64,000 bases of DNA from Rufibacter sp. XAAS-G3-1 (GCF_013623775.1 NZ_JABFAM010000016.1:1-64000); one strand, 5' to 3'. Positions 9,775-18,624 are shown, numbered from the stretch's first letter. The notes: generated by a model not told the origin, from the letters alone. Program-made: numbers and translations.

Positions 9775-11334
9775 ATGAAATATACCCTTACGTTCTTCCT
9801 TTGCTTTTATTGGGTGTCTGTGTTGCAGGCGCAGGTAATCACGGCACCGGCAACGATTAAACCGGGGCTCGGCAATAGGGAAGAGCAGTTGCAACGCATC
9901 AAAGACCGTAAAAAGAGGCTTTTCGCTGATGCCCCCGGGGCAACAGAACCCGCCAACGCTTTTCTGCTGGACACCACGCGGTTCAACAGGTACGGCGACC
10001 TGCTGCATGATGATCCGGTGTACAACAAGCGGCAGCCCCTCTGGAAACCAGTGGCCCAGGTGCTGGGCGTCAACGCGGTGTTCATGGGCTTCAACCGCTA
10101 CATCGCCAAAGCCGACTACGGCTACGTGAGTCCCAGCACCTGGAAAACCAATCTGGAATCAACCCCGGAGTGGGATACCGACGAGTTCGGCATCAACTTC
10201 ATTGGGCATCCGTACCAGGGAACGCTGTATTTCAACGCCGCCCGTTCGCAAGGCTACAATTACTGGCAGTCTTTGCCCTTCGCCGTAGGCGGAAGTTTGA
10301 CCTGGGAGTACTTCGGGGAAAACACGCTGCCCTCTTATAATGACATGATTTACACGCCCCTCAACGGGGCCGGCCTGGGCGAGATTCTGTACCGCCTGAG
10401 CTCCAATATTCTGGATGACCGCACCAGAGGGCGGGAGAGGGCCATGCGGGAGATTGCGGCGGGGGTAGTGAACCCGGTACGCGGGCTGAACCGGCTGTTG
10501 CAGGGCAAAACGTTTACAGTCACAAACAAGGAGGTGTACGAGAAAGAGCCCATCAACATCACCCTCTTTGCCGGGGTGCACCGCCAGAACGAAAACCAGG
10601 ATGAGGTGTTCGGCTCCGGTGATACCAAGGGGATGGTGAACGTGCAACTGGACTACGGCAATCCGTTTGAACTGCAGAAACGCAAACCTTTTGACCTTTT
10701 CCGGCTTAGGGCCGAATTCAGCAAAGGCGGCGAGGATACCATGGCGGGCACTATCAACAACATCACCGGGTACGGAATCCTGTTCGGCCGAAACTCCACC
10801 ATTGGGAAAGTGGACGTGCTCACGGGGCTTTTCCAATACTACGATTACTGGAACACCCGCAATTTTGATTTAGGGGCCCTGGGGTTTGGCGGCGGTGTGT
10901 TTACCCGGCTTCCGCTTAGTAACCAAGTCAGTCTGTACACCAATGCCCACCTGGGCGTCATTCCGCTGGCAGGCAACAGTACCCGCTTCGCTCCCGATGA
11001 AAACGGGCTACGTGATTATGTGTACACCACCGGACTGCACGGAAAGATAGAAAGTACCCTTAGTTTGGGCCGGTATGCCTCCGCCGCCTTCGTGTACTAT
11101 CATTACTGGCTCAACACGTTTGAAGGGCTGGAAGGCAGCAACTCCATCGGGATTGTGCGCCCGCGGGTGACCGTGCAAGTCTATAAAAACCTGAGTTTGG
11201 GGTACGAACACTTCGGGTACACCACCAACCGGCGGTTAGAGGCGTATCCCACCCAGCGTGCCGTCATTACCGACCAGAAAATCTTTCTCCAGCTTTTCCT
11301 CCAAGACCCGCAACGGAAAGGGCGGTATAATTAA
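9775..11334 (+). CDS. DUF3943 family outer-membrane-associated protein
   Basis: 519 residues. A signal peptide ends VLQAQ at about residue 20. The middle (about 85-230) carries hallmarks of DUF3943: NAVFMGFNRYI, NFIGHPYQGTLYFNAARSQG and LTWEYFGENTLPSYNDM. The C-terminal half has alternating, aromatic-rich segments such as NLSLGYEHFGYTT, consistent with beta strands of an outer membrane protein. The family has no established function. It is a monocistron between two repeat-rich gaps. Confidence 0.85.
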   Translation: MKYTLTFFLCFYWVSVLQAQVITAPATIKPGLGNREEQLQRIKDRKKRLFADAPGATEPANAFLLDTTRFNRYGDLLHDDPVYNKRQPLWKPVAQVLGVNAVFMGFNRYIAKADYGYVSPSTWKTNLESTPEWDTDEFGINFIGHPYQGTLYFNAARSQGYNYWQSLPFAVGGSLTWEYFGENTLPSYNDMIYTPLNGAGLGEILYRLSSNILDDRTRGRERAMREIAAGVVNPVRGLNRLLQGKTFTVTNKEVYEKEPINITLFAGVHRQNENQDEVFGSGDTKGMVNVQLDYGNPFELQKRKPFDLFRLRAEFSKGGEDTMAGTINNITGYGILFGRNSTIGKVDVLTGLFQYYDYWNTRNFDLGALGFGGGVFTRLPLSNQVSLYTNAHLGVIPLAGNSTRFAPDENGLRDYVYTTGLHGKIESTLSLGRYASAAFVYYHYWLNTFEGLEGSNSIGIVRPRVTVQVYKNLSLGYEHFGYTTNRRLEAYPTQRAVITDQKIFLQLFLQDPQRKGRYN

Positions 11335-11969
11335 TTGCCATTGGTATGGAGAGTTTTCTTGGAGGGAGTTGCGTTTTGAAGTTATTTAAGGGAAAATGGG
11401 CTGTAAACGGGTTGGCATAGACACTTGTAGGTCTGAAGACACTACGAGCTCTTTGGAGCGGGCGATAAAGCCGAGGCACACCGAGGAAGAGCAAGACCTC
11501 ACAGATTTCCAAAACCTGTGAGGTATATAAAGTCTGCAGACGCATTGCCAATTCCCATTCTTTCCATCGAGCGCCTCGCCTGTGGCCCCTGGATAGCTGA
11601 TGAGAAGAGTAGATGGCAGGCATGGGCCTTCAGGGGCAGTGCGAGAGGGGAAGACGGGGCCAGCGCACGGAGCGAAACCATGCAGAGAGAAGCACATGAA
11701 CCCACGGAACAAACGGCAAAGCCAAGGGAACAGCGAACTGCATTCCCTAAATCAACAACTGCTTCGCCTTGCAAAATGAACAAACGTTTTAAGGCAGTTT
11801 CCGTGAAAACAGCCTTAAAACGCCTCTCTAGTCATCCTTAAAACGCATCGTTCCTGGAAATCTACGGCATCCTCACTTCCAAGCTGTATCTTTACTCCTA
11901 GAAACATTCCCAAGGCAACTCCCAACCGTTTCTTGAAGTATCACCAGGGAAAGGAAGCACCCAAAATCC
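11335..11969. other. Repeat-filled intergenic region
   Basis: No supported gene in 635 bp. It holds a CCTCACAG/CTGTGAGG hairpin at about 11498-11523 (same family as 22951-22981 and 47786-47820), the 11566-11735 repeat, and an intergenic hairpin at 11785-11822 with arms GTTTTAAGGC/GCCTTAAAAC. Confidence 0.6.
11566..11735 (+). repeat. Roughly 180-bp intergenic repeat, copy 1
   Basis: It shares with the reverse strand of 26100-26290 a 28-bp identical core (11634-11661), a left block CGAGCG..CTCGC and a right block AAGCCAAGGGAACAGC in the same order and at similar spacing. Variable segments between conserved blocks suggest a structured or mobile non-coding element. No known RNA family was recognised. 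Confidence 0.65.
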
Positions 11970-12404
11970 ATGAAAGTAATAGGCAACATCCTTGACATTT
12001 CCACCCAGCGAGACAGCCGGCACAAAGACATTGCCGTGTACCTAGATGCCATTGAATACCTCACCAGCAAGAAAGACGGCCGGTACTCCCAGGATTTTGA
12101 GTACCTGGATGAACTCGAAACCCCCTTGGTGATTACCGGCGACTGCCTGGCCCGGGTTAGTTCTAAGAAGGCAGAGGACAATGAGTATGAGTTCAAAGTC
12201 TATGACAAAGCAGGCGAGGAGTACGTCCTGAACCCGAACAAGCAGCTGTACCTGACCTTGGAGTACGACTTTGACGAAGACCTGACCATCCTGTCCTCGG
12301 CGTCTTATTACGTGACCATGCCCAACGAGGAGTTTACGAAATTCAAAACCGAGAAAGAGAAAGAAAACTCCCGCAAAAACTGGAAAGGCCGGAAGCGAGG
12401 GTAA
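11970..12404 (+). CDS. Uncharacterised 144-residue protein
   Basis: Not recognised. The protein is acidic in the middle (EYDFDEDLT) and strongly basic at the C-terminus (KNWKGRKRG). It has no signal peptide or membrane segment, so it is probably cytoplasmic. Sequence such as YLDELETPLVITGDCLARVS and KVYDKAGEEYVLNP suggests a small mixed alpha/beta or beta-barrel fold. It lies 62 bp upstream of the HipA-like kinase gene on the same strand and could be co-transcribed. Codon use matches the flanks. Confidence 0.7.
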   Translation: MKVIGNILDISTQRDSRHKDIAVYLDAIEYLTSKKDGRYSQDFEYLDELETPLVITGDCLARVSSKKAEDNEYEFKVYDKAGEEYVLNPNKQLYLTLEYDFDEDLTILSSASYYVTMPNEEFTKFKTEKEKENSRKNWKGRKRG

Positions 12405-12466
12405 GCCCGCGCTTCCAGAAAACCGGCAACAGTTTTTAAGTTATCTGATTTTCAAGAACCCAAATT

Positions 12467-13264
12467 ATGAACCATACGCAACCAGAGCTTAGAACCGTCA
12501 ATGTAGTGCGGTACGTGACCCCGCTGCGCGAAGGCGGTTCTTTGCCGGCCATTGTAGAGGCAGATGATGAGTTTCTGTACGTGCTCAAGTTCAGGGGCGC
12601 AGGACAGGGCGTGAAAGCCCTCATTGCCGAGTTGGTAGCCGGAGAACTAGCCCGAACGTTAGGACTACGCATTCCTGAACTGGTGTTCGCGAATTTGGAC
12701 GAAAGCTTTGGACGAACGGAGCCCGATGAGGAAATCCAGGACTTGCTCCGCTTCAGCGAAGGGCTGAACCTGGGGCTCCATTACCTTTCCAAAGCCATCA
12801 CCTTTGATGCCCTGGTGACCACTGTTGATGCCACGTTGGCCTCGCAGATTGTCTGGCTCGATTGCCTTATTACCAACGTAGACCGTACCGCCCGCAATAC
12901 CAACCTGCTCATGTGGCACAAAGAACTGTGGCTCATAGACCACGGTGCGGCCTTTTACTTCCACCATTCCTGGAATAACTGGCAAGAGCAGGCCAAGCGG
13001 CCTTTTGTGCAAATCAAAGACCACGTGCTGCTGCCCCAAGCCTCTGAACTGGCAGCCGTGAATACGGCTTTCAAGGCCATGCTTACCCCAGAGAAAATCC
13101 AGTCCATCGTATCTTTGATCCCAGACGACTGGCTGACCGGAGATGCACCGTTTGCCACCCCAGAAGAGCACCGGCAGGCGTACGCCCAGTTCTTGGAGAC
13201 CCGCCTGGCCCATACAGAAATCTTTGTCAACGAAGCCCAACATGCAAGAAAAGCACTTATTTGA
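12467..13264 (+). CDS. HipA-like kinase family protein
   Basis: 265 residues, shorter than classical HipA (about 440). Kinase-like elements are visible: a lysine in YVLKFRG (K41), a catalytic-loop segment NVDRTARNTNLL (D139, N144) and IDHG (D158) in place of the DFG metal-binding motif. This matches the compact HipA-family kinase proteins that pair with DUF3037. HipA proteins are Ser/Thr kinases; the substrate here is unknown. Its last 23 bp overlap the next gene, which indicates translational coupling. No HipB-like antitoxin is adjacent. Confidence 0.85.
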   Translation: MNHTQPELRTVNVVRYVTPLREGGSLPAIVEADDEFLYVLKFRGAGQGVKALIAELVAGELARTLGLRIPELVFANLDESFGRTEPDEEIQDLLRFSEGLNLGLHYLSKAITFDALVTTVDATLASQIVWLDCLITNVDRTARNTNLLMWHKELWLIDHGAAFYFHHSWNNWQEQAKRPFVQIKDHVLLPQASELAAVNTAFKAMLTPEKIQSIVSLIPDDWLTGDAPFATPEEHRQAYAQFLETRLAHTEIFVNEAQHARKALI

Positions 13265-13625
13265 GTACGCCGTTCTGCGGGTGGTTCCCCGCGTGGAGCG
13301 CGAGGAGTTTCTCAATGTGGGTGTCATTCTCTATTGTTCGTCGCAGGGGTTTCTCCAAACCGTTTTTCACCTGAACGAAGACCGTCTACGGGCGTTTGCG
13401 GGGGAGATAGACGTAGCTGAACTGCACGCCCGCCTGCAGGCCTTTGAGCGCATCTGCGCCGGAGGCAAGAACGGAGGCACCATTGGCAGCTTTCCCATCG
13501 CCTCCCGTTTCCGGTGGCTCACCGCTACTAGGAGTACCATCGTACAGAGCTCACCGGTACACCCCGGTTTGTGCGCAAATCCGCAGGAAACTCTTGCCCG
13601 ATTGTATCACCAATTGGTGCTATAG
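13242..13625 (+). CDS. DUF3037 domain protein
   Basis: 127 residues from an ATG at 13242; a longer frame starting at 13143 would lie inside the kinase gene and is rejected. Residues 6-35 (FEYAVLRVVPRVEREEFLNVGVIL) carry the typical DUF3037 start. The start codon overlaps the end of the HipA-like gene by 23 bp in another frame. The family recurs next to HipA-like kinases; its function is unknown, and a partner or regulator role is inference. No signal peptide. Confidence 0.85.
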   Translation: MQEKHLFEYAVLRVVPRVEREEFLNVGVILYCSSQGFLQTVFHLNEDRLRAFAGEIDVAELHARLQAFERICAGGKNGGTIGSFPIASRFRWLTATRSTIVQSSPVHPGLCANPQETLARLYHQLVL

Positions 13626-13694
13626 GGGAGTGGAATACCCAAAAGCGAATTCATCGGTTACAGCCTTTTGAGTATTTGGATAAATATAACATAC

Positions 13695-13790
13695 ATTCTG
13701 CCTTCCTGAAAGGATCTAGTGGGCAAGCTAGATTGCCATTACTAACTGCTACTGCCGTTCGCCACCAAGATCCTTCCAGGATGATAAAGA
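13695..13790. repeat. Roughly 97-bp palindromic repeat, copy 1
   Basis: Its ends form an imperfect inverted repeat (TGAAAGGATCTAGTGG near 13706 against CCACCAAGATCCTTCCAGG near 13762). The internal block TTACTAACTGCTACTGCCG is almost unchanged in the second copy at 35469-35566. It is a REP/MITE-like element without coding capacity. Confidence 0.75.
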
Positions 13791-13990
13791 AAAAAGCATG
13801 ACCTTCGTTTCCTTCCTATTCTACTATTGTAATTGGTGGAAAGGCAGCTTTAATGAATTCCATGGGCGAAAATGATGTTTATCTAAAGCAGCCCGTGCAA
13901 TTCATGATTCATTTAAAGTTGAAATGAGCGGCATGCAGGTTATAGCTAGTTTGAAATAAGAACTGATTAGTTCTGATAAGCAAAGATCCA

Positions 13991-14170
13991 ATGAAAATGA
14001 CAGAAGAAGAATTTGATAATAGATTGGTGGAGACATTGGATGGCTTCCTGGAAACCCTCGCTGAAAGCCCAGATGTGAACCTGGATAGGTTCTACACCAT
14101 GACCTGCTTATTGGAGAATCTACGGTTTTTCAGTCCTGTTTTGTATTCCGCTATCAAAAACAAAGAATAA
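13991..14170 (+). CDS. Small 59-residue hypothetical protein
   Basis: An ATG at 13991 opens 59 codons ending TAA at 14168-14170. The product is acidic and predicted helical (KMTEEEFDNRLVETLDGFLE, then VNLDRFYTMTCLLENLRFF). No signal peptide; not recognised. It is supported by coding-like composition and a protein-like pattern of hydrophobic residues. It stands alone between repeats. Confidence 0.5.
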   Translation: MKMTEEEFDNRLVETLDGFLETLAESPDVNLDRFYTMTCLLENLRFFSPVLYSAIKNKE

Positions 14171-14304
14171 GGTTAAAACCACTTCAGAAGTGCCGCTGGT
14201 TTTAGCGGCAGATTAAGAAGCTGGTTAGCGTTTCAGGCCTGTTTCTGTAAAAGTAGCCTTGAAAACACGGCAAGCATCTGCATGCGGCAATGTACCGCCA
14301 CACC

Positions 14305-14415
14305 TCTCGTTTTTGGCCTATTTTTATGGAAGTAGCCTAAAAACAAGCGTATAACCGGATGGTTTGCCCCAAAGGGATTGTTTTAAATGCCCGTGAATAA
14401 AAAGCTCTAAACAGG
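14305..14415 (+). repeat. Composite intergenic repeat, copy 1
   Basis: This stretch matches 59621-59730 in the same orientation and 39301-39407 in reverse. Order: hairpin (TTTTTGGCC...AGCCTAAAAAC), then GGTTTGCCCCA, GGGATTG, TTTAAATGCC and CTCTAAACAGG. Confidence 0.65.
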
Positions 14416-14421
14416 TTTTAA

Positions 14422-14464
14422 GAAAAAGCACCCAACGTGTCTCGTGCACATTGGGTGCTTTTTT
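14422..14464. terminator. Strong bidirectional terminator-like hairpin
   Basis: Perfect AAAGCACCCAA/TTGGGTGCTTT arms around a 15-nt loop, with A-rich and T-rich flanks on both sides. It lies 250 bp after the 59-codon gene and has no convergent gene, so its partner transcript is unclear. Confidence 0.7.
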
Positions 14465-14539
14465 ATTGACGGATATTGATCCATCCAGTAGCTGATATTG
14501 ATCCATCCAGTAGCTAATGAAAGGGCACTATAGCATCTG

Positions 14540-14568
14540 TCACATTTTCTTAGCCCTTCATCACATTT
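14540..14568. promoter_or_regulatory. 21-bp-spaced direct repeats upstream of serine hydrolase
   Basis: TCACATTT occurs at 14540-14547 and again at 14561-14568, exactly 21 bp apart. The same octamer core, again 21 bp apart, lies upstream of the histidine kinase gene (16302-16335). LytTR-domain regulators bind pairs of short direct repeats two helical turns apart, so this is a candidate site for the neighbouring LytTR protein. The assignment is inference. Confidence 0.5.
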
Positions 14569-14642
14569 AGTTTCCCATCAAGTAAAAGCTTGTTACCCTT
14601 GCCCATAATTAGTTCAGGTTGTACAAAATCTAACTCAAACTT

Positions 14643-16163
14643 ATGGGAACTCACCTTACAAAAATAGTACGCCCATCACAGATTCTGGGCAAGAACTCGC
14701 TTCTTTGCGGCAGTTTCTTTCTCTTGTCTATTGGTGCCCTCAGTCTGCCCGCCCGCGCCCAAAAGGCACCTGTGTCACAAACCGTTTCAATACCCGTAAA
14801 GAACACGCTACCCGGCAAATCCATTGATCTGGAACGCCTTGAATTTGTGGCTAACCTCATTGCCGAGGAACATTTAACGGCGGGTCTCATGCCGGGCATG
14901 GGCGTGGCGGTTGCCAAGAAGGGGGAAATCATCTTTGAGCGAGGGTATGGCGAAGCAGATGCGGAGATGGGCATCACTGCCGGGCCTGAAACCGTGTACA
15001 AGATAGGCTCCCTCACCAAGCAGTTTACCGCTGCCATCATCCTGCGGCTGGTGGAGGCAGGAAAAGTCTCTCTGGAAGATTCTATCACCAAATTTCTTCC
15101 AGATTACCCCACCCAAGGAAAGCACGTCACCATACGCCATCTGCTCAACCACACCTCCGGCATTAAGGCGTTCAGGGCCCTGACTGAGGAGAACCGGCAG
15201 CGGCTCAGGATAGACCTCTCGTATGCAGAGATGGTTGAACTTTTTGGGAAGCAGCCCTTAGCCTTTCAACCCGGCGAGAAGTATGAGTACAACAACATGG
15301 CCTATTACCTGCTGGGTGAAATTATCAGTAGGGTAACCGGTATGCCGTATGCAGACTACGTGGAGCGCGAACTGCTTCAGCCCCTAAATCTTAATAATAC
15401 CGTTTATTGCCATGACCAACGGGTAATCCCGAACCGGGCCGAAGGGTACGAGTACGAGAAAGGCAAGCTGATCAATGCCCGTTTCGTCAGTATGCAGGTG
15501 GCTGGCGCGGCGGGTGCGCTCTGCTCTACTTTGGGAGACCTCATCCGCTGGACGCACCTTTTACATGCTGGCAAGGTGGTGTCCCCTGCGTCACTACGGC
15601 AGATGATTTCCCCCACCGTGCTCGCCAGCGGTGATACCGTTGGCTATGGTTACGGCCTCCAGTTAGATGAATTGGGAGGGCATCCTCAAATCTTTCACAG
15701 TGGCGGGGCAAATGGCTTTGTATCGGCGCTCGTCCATTTTCCGGCAGACGGATTGACCATTGCGGTACTGGTAAACTCCAACAAAGGAAAGCCCCATGAA
15801 GTAGTGAAGGCGCTGGCCCGCGCTGCCTTGGGAATTGAGGTGCAGGACTTACCTCTGGCCGCAGAAGACATGGCCCGTTATCAGGGCACCTTCACGTATC
15901 AGTCTGAGCAGAAACTTCGGGAGTTGCGGGTGTTCAGCGAGGAAGGAAAGTTGAAAGCGCAGCTCGTGGGCGGAAAGGCCTTCCGGCTTCGCTACCAGGG
16001 AAATCACGTGTTCATCCCCGAAACAGATGACGATGTACGGATTGGCTTTACCGTGAACAACGGCCCTGCGGAAGGCTTCAAGATTCACGAAGGAAGGTGG
16101 GAGGTAACTCCCGCGAAAAGGAAGCCTGTACAAAACGTGTCGTTGGGTGCGGAGAACCGGTAA
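14643..16163 (+). CDS. Secreted serine hydrolase, class C beta-lactamase family
   Basis: 506 residues. An N-terminal signal segment (FFLLSIGALSLPARAQ) ends near residue 40. The catalytic motifs of the beta-lactamase/DD-peptidase fold are present: SLTK (S123, K126), YNN (Y215-N217) and HSG (351-353). A C-terminal domain of about 110 residues follows, as in many Bacteroidota esterase/DD-peptidase homologues. The substrate is unknown; esterase, D-amino peptidase or penicillin-binding activity are all possible, and antibiotic resistance should not be assumed. The gene lies upstream of a LytS/LytTR pair and shares its promoter repeats. Confidence 0.9.
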   Translation: MGTHLTKIVRPSQILGKNSLLCGSFFLLSIGALSLPARAQKAPVSQTVSIPVKNTLPGKSIDLERLEFVANLIAEEHLTAGLMPGMGVAVAKKGEIIFERGYGEADAEMGITAGPETVYKIGSLTKQFTAAIILRLVEAGKVSLEDSITKFLPDYPTQGKHVTIRHLLNHTSGIKAFRALTEENRQRLRIDLSYAEMVELFGKQPLAFQPGEKYEYNNMAYYLLGEIISRVTGMPYADYVERELLQPLNLNNTVYCHDQRVIPNRAEGYEYEKGKLINARFVSMQVAGAAGALCSTLGDLIRWTHLLHAGKVVSPASLRQMISPTVLASGDTVGYGYGLQLDELGGHPQIFHSGGANGFVSALVHFPADGLTIAVLVNSNKGKPHEVVKALARAALGIEVQDLPLAAEDMARYQGTFTYQSEQKLRELRVFSEEGKLKAQLVGGKAFRLRYQGNHVFIPETDDDVRIGFTVNNGPAEGFKIHEGRWEVTPAKRKPVQNVSLGAENR

Positions 16164-16301
16164 CGGCTCATAAATCCTCAAAACGGACTATTTCCTTGGG
16201 CAATTTCTTCAAAGGAGCCTTACTTTGAACGTCACAAATTGGTTTTGAGACACCAACTCTCCTCATCAGCCCCTTAAAAACTGAGATTTCTTCTGTCATC
16301 A

Positions 16302-16335
16302 GCTTTCATCACATTTTCTGCGGCTTTCATCACAT
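16302..16335. promoter_or_regulatory. 21-bp-spaced direct repeats upstream of histidine kinase
   Basis: GCTTTCATCACAT is repeated exactly at 16302-16314 and 16323-16335, a 21-bp period. The core TCACAT is shared with the pair upstream of the serine hydrolase. This is a candidate LytTR operator, so autoregulation is likely. Its closeness to the first ATG (16353) makes the alternative start at 16389 worth considering. Confidence 0.55.
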
Positions 16336-16352
16336 ATTTTATTTTTACTCCT

Positions 16353-17915
16353 ATGATTCCTATATCATTGTTTCAAAATGACCAATCAATGAACGATTTA
16401 ATATCAAATCCTTCCTACTTCAGAAAGGTAGAGTTTTGGGCCGCTACCACCATCTTTGTTTTTGCGGTGTTTTTCCTGAATACGACTCCATCGGATAAGT
16501 CCAGCCGCCTGTTTGAGGAGGCCGGAATCCCGTTCCATTATTATGAAGATTATTACTTTCCGCTGTTAATTAGGTACACGCTTATTTACCTGTCTTTCCT
16601 GTTCCTGAACTTCAAGGTGGTACCCAAGTCCATTGCCTGGACGCAGTCTAGTAGGGTAAAAGGAGTTATGTATACCTTCGTTTTATCACTCATCCCCTTC
16701 GTGATCATCGGGATGGCTTTTGGTATCACCGATACCTACGCCAAGAACTATCTGTTCACCAGATATAAAACCGAGGACGACACCTATAACGTCATCTTTC
16801 AAGACAGTTTCTTTTATGCGTTCCGCTTGCTGTTGCTGTTTGGTTTTTACTCCTTTGTCAAATACACGGGCATCTATCTGCTGTCCAGCTCAGAAGCCAT
16901 TCAATCTAAATACCGAATCATTACGCGTGACGGGGTTTCGGCAATTGTTCTCTGGATGATCAGTATGTTCCTGTTGCTGGTGGTAGATGCAGAGAAGGAG
17001 CTGGTGTTTGGCTGGGGCATAGTAGGCCCGTCAGGGATTTTGCTGTACTGCTATTCTTTCTATGCTCTTATTCCAAAATCGCTCCTTAAAAAGAATCCTT
17101 TTAGAGCGTATTTAGGGAGAGCAGTGCTGATACTGATTGCCTCTGTATTTCCTATTGCTTTCTTGGCGCACCTTTTGGGGCAAGACGATGAGTTTAACTT
17201 TCCTTTGGCAATCTTCAACGTTTTTTTTCAGTTGCTCATCACGGTGCCGCTTTCCTGGTTGCTGTACCGGCGGCAGATGTTAGGTAATGCAGAGATTCAC
17301 GTACTTAAAAAAGAACTGGGTCAGTCTACGGCAAACTTTGACTTTCTCCGTTCCCAAATTAACCCGCATTTCCTCTTTAATGCGCTCAACACCATTTACG
17401 GAACGGCCATTCAGGAAAACGCGGAGCGCACCAGCGAAGGGGTGGAAAGGTTAGGAAACATGATGCGGTTTATGCTGCAAGAAAACATGCAGGAAAGGAT
17501 TTCACTGGCCCGGGAGATTGAGTACCTGGAGAATTACATAAGTTTGCAGCGGCTGCGTACCGATGCCAACCCCAAGGTACAGATCAAAGAAGAGATTGAG
17601 CAGCCGGTAGCCCCCATCCAGATCTCGCCCATGTTATTGATTCCTTTTGTGGAAAATGCCTTTAAACACGGCATCAGTCTACGGGAGCCTTCGCACATCA
17701 ATATCACGCTGGAGACAAAAGAGAACAAGCTGTTTTTTGATGTACACAACAGCAAGCACCTAAAGCAGGGCACTGACCCCGAGAAAGACAAAAGTGGCAT
17801 TGGGTTAAGTAATGTAAAGCAGCGCCTGCAACTTCTTTACCCCGGCAAACACGAACTAATGATAAGGGAGACCGGGAAAGAGTTCTTCGTACACCTTACC
17901 TTGCAGGTAACGTAG
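16353..17915 (+). CDS. LytS-type membrane sensor histidine kinase
   Basis: 520 residues, or 508 if translation starts at the ATG at 16389 (MNDLISNP), which leaves more room for a promoter. About seven or eight hydrophobic segments span residues 25-310 (for example FWAATTIFVFAVFFL and YTFVLSLIPFVIIG). The His_kinase domain follows with SQINPHFLFNALNTIYG (phospho-acceptor His at about 339), and a GHKL ATPase domain with PFVENAFKHGI and GIGLSNVKQRL. It would phosphorylate the LytTR regulator encoded 28 bp downstream. The signal sensed is unknown. Confidence 0.93.
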   Translation: MIPISLFQNDQSMNDLISNPSYFRKVEFWAATTIFVFAVFFLNTTPSDKSSRLFEEAGIPFHYYEDYYFPLLIRYTLIYLSFLFLNFKVVPKSIAWTQSSRVKGVMYTFVLSLIPFVIIGMAFGITDTYAKNYLFTRYKTEDDTYNVIFQDSFFYAFRLLLLFGFYSFVKYTGIYLLSSSEAIQSKYRIITRDGVSAIVLWMISMFLLLVVDAEKELVFGWGIVGPSGILLYCYSFYALIPKSLLKKNPFRAYLGRAVLILIASVFPIAFLAHLLGQDDEFNFPLAIFNVFFQLLITVPLSWLLYRRQMLGNAEIHVLKKELGQSTANFDFLRSQINPHFLFNALNTIYGTAIQENAERTSEGVERLGNMMRFMLQENMQERISLAREIEYLENYISLQRLRTDANPKVQIKEEIEQPVAPIQISPMLLIPFVENAFKHGISLREPSHINITLETKENKLFFDVHNSKHLKQGTDPEKDKSGIGLSNVKQRLQLLYPGKHELMIRETGKEFFVHLTLQVT

Positions 17916-17943
17916 TTGAGGTACATAGTAAGCCACATTTTGT

Positions 17944-18624
17944 ATGAAAGCCATTGCCATAGACGATGAACCCATTGCCCTGGACATCATCCGGTCGCAT
18001 GCTTCTAAAGTTCCGTTCCTGGACTTGAAAGCCGAGTTTACCGATGCCTTTGAAGCCCTGGAATACCTGCAGAAAGAAAGCATTGACCTGCTCTTCCTGG
18101 ACATTAAAATGCCCGACATCTCCGGCATAGATTTCTTCCATTCATTAAGCAAAAAACCACTCCTTATTTTCACCACGGCCTACTCAGAACATGCCGTGAC
18201 CAGCTTTGAGATGGATGCGGTGGATTACCTGCTAAAGCCGTTCTCTTTAGCCCGTTTTATCAAAGGCTGCAACAAAGCGTTTGAGCTGTATAATTTCAGA
18301 AACGCCTCAGAAACGTCTGACCACTTATATCTAAAAACCGGCTATGAACAGATAAAGGTTTTCTTTAATGACATCCTGTATCTGGAGGCTACCGGAAACT
18401 ACGTCACCTTCGCGCTCAAAGACAAAAACATTCTTTCCAGATGCACTTTCGTGGAGGCCATCAACCTGCTTCCGATAGATAGATTCGTGAGAGTCCACCG
18501 TTCTTATGTGGTTTCTCTGGATAAGGTTGACAAGGTGGAAAGGCACCAGGTGACCATTAACCATAAAACCATTCCTTTAAGTGAGGCTTTCCGGCAGAGT
18601 TTAGCTGAGTCTCTGAACAGGTAA
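17944..18624 (+). CDS. LytTR-family response regulator
   Basis: 226 residues. The receiver domain (1-115) has the acidic pair D7/D8, phospho-acceptor D53 (FLDIKMPD), T77 and K98 (LLKPF). The LytTR DNA-binding domain covers about 130-226 (ILYLEATGNYVTFAL, FVRVHRSYVVSLDKV). It forms an operon with the kinase upstream. Probable targets are the 21-bp direct repeats at 16302-16335 and 14540-14568. Confidence 0.95.
   Translation: MKAIAIDDEPIALDIIRSHASKVPFLDLKAEFTDAFEALEYLQKESIDLLFLDIKMPDISGIDFFHSLSKKPLLIFTTAYSEHAVTSFEMDAVDYLLKPFSLARFIKGCNKAFELYNFRNASETSDHLYLKTGYEQIKVFFNDILYLEATGNYVTFALKDKNILSRCTFVEAINLLPIDRFVRVHRSYVVSLDKVDKVERHQVTINHKTIPLSEAFRQSLAESLNR

Larger units (their letters stand above)
14171..14642. 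other. Intergenic region with repeats, orphan hairpin and promoter repeats
   Basis: No supported gene in 472 bp. It contains two intergenic hairpins (about 14237-14266 and 14308-14347), the composite repeat, a terminator-like hairpin, a 22-bp tandem duplication (14472-14493 and 14494-14515) and the direct repeats upstream of the serine hydrolase. Confidence 0.6.

Noticed and set aside
11386-11841. Overlapping short frames between 11.4 and 11.8 kb
   Set aside because: All fall within intergenic repeats, and none has a protein-like pattern.
13143-13241. Upstream extension of the DUF3037 frame
   Set aside because: It lies inside the HipA-like gene and encodes nothing DUF3037-like; the family match starts at the ATG at 13242.
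14324-14506. 60-codon frame on the minus strand
   Set aside because: It consists of repeat and terminator sequence.
14643-16163. Calling the class C-like enzyme an antibiotic resistance beta-lactamase
   Set aside because: The fold is shared by esterases and peptidases, and nothing in the context indicates resistance.
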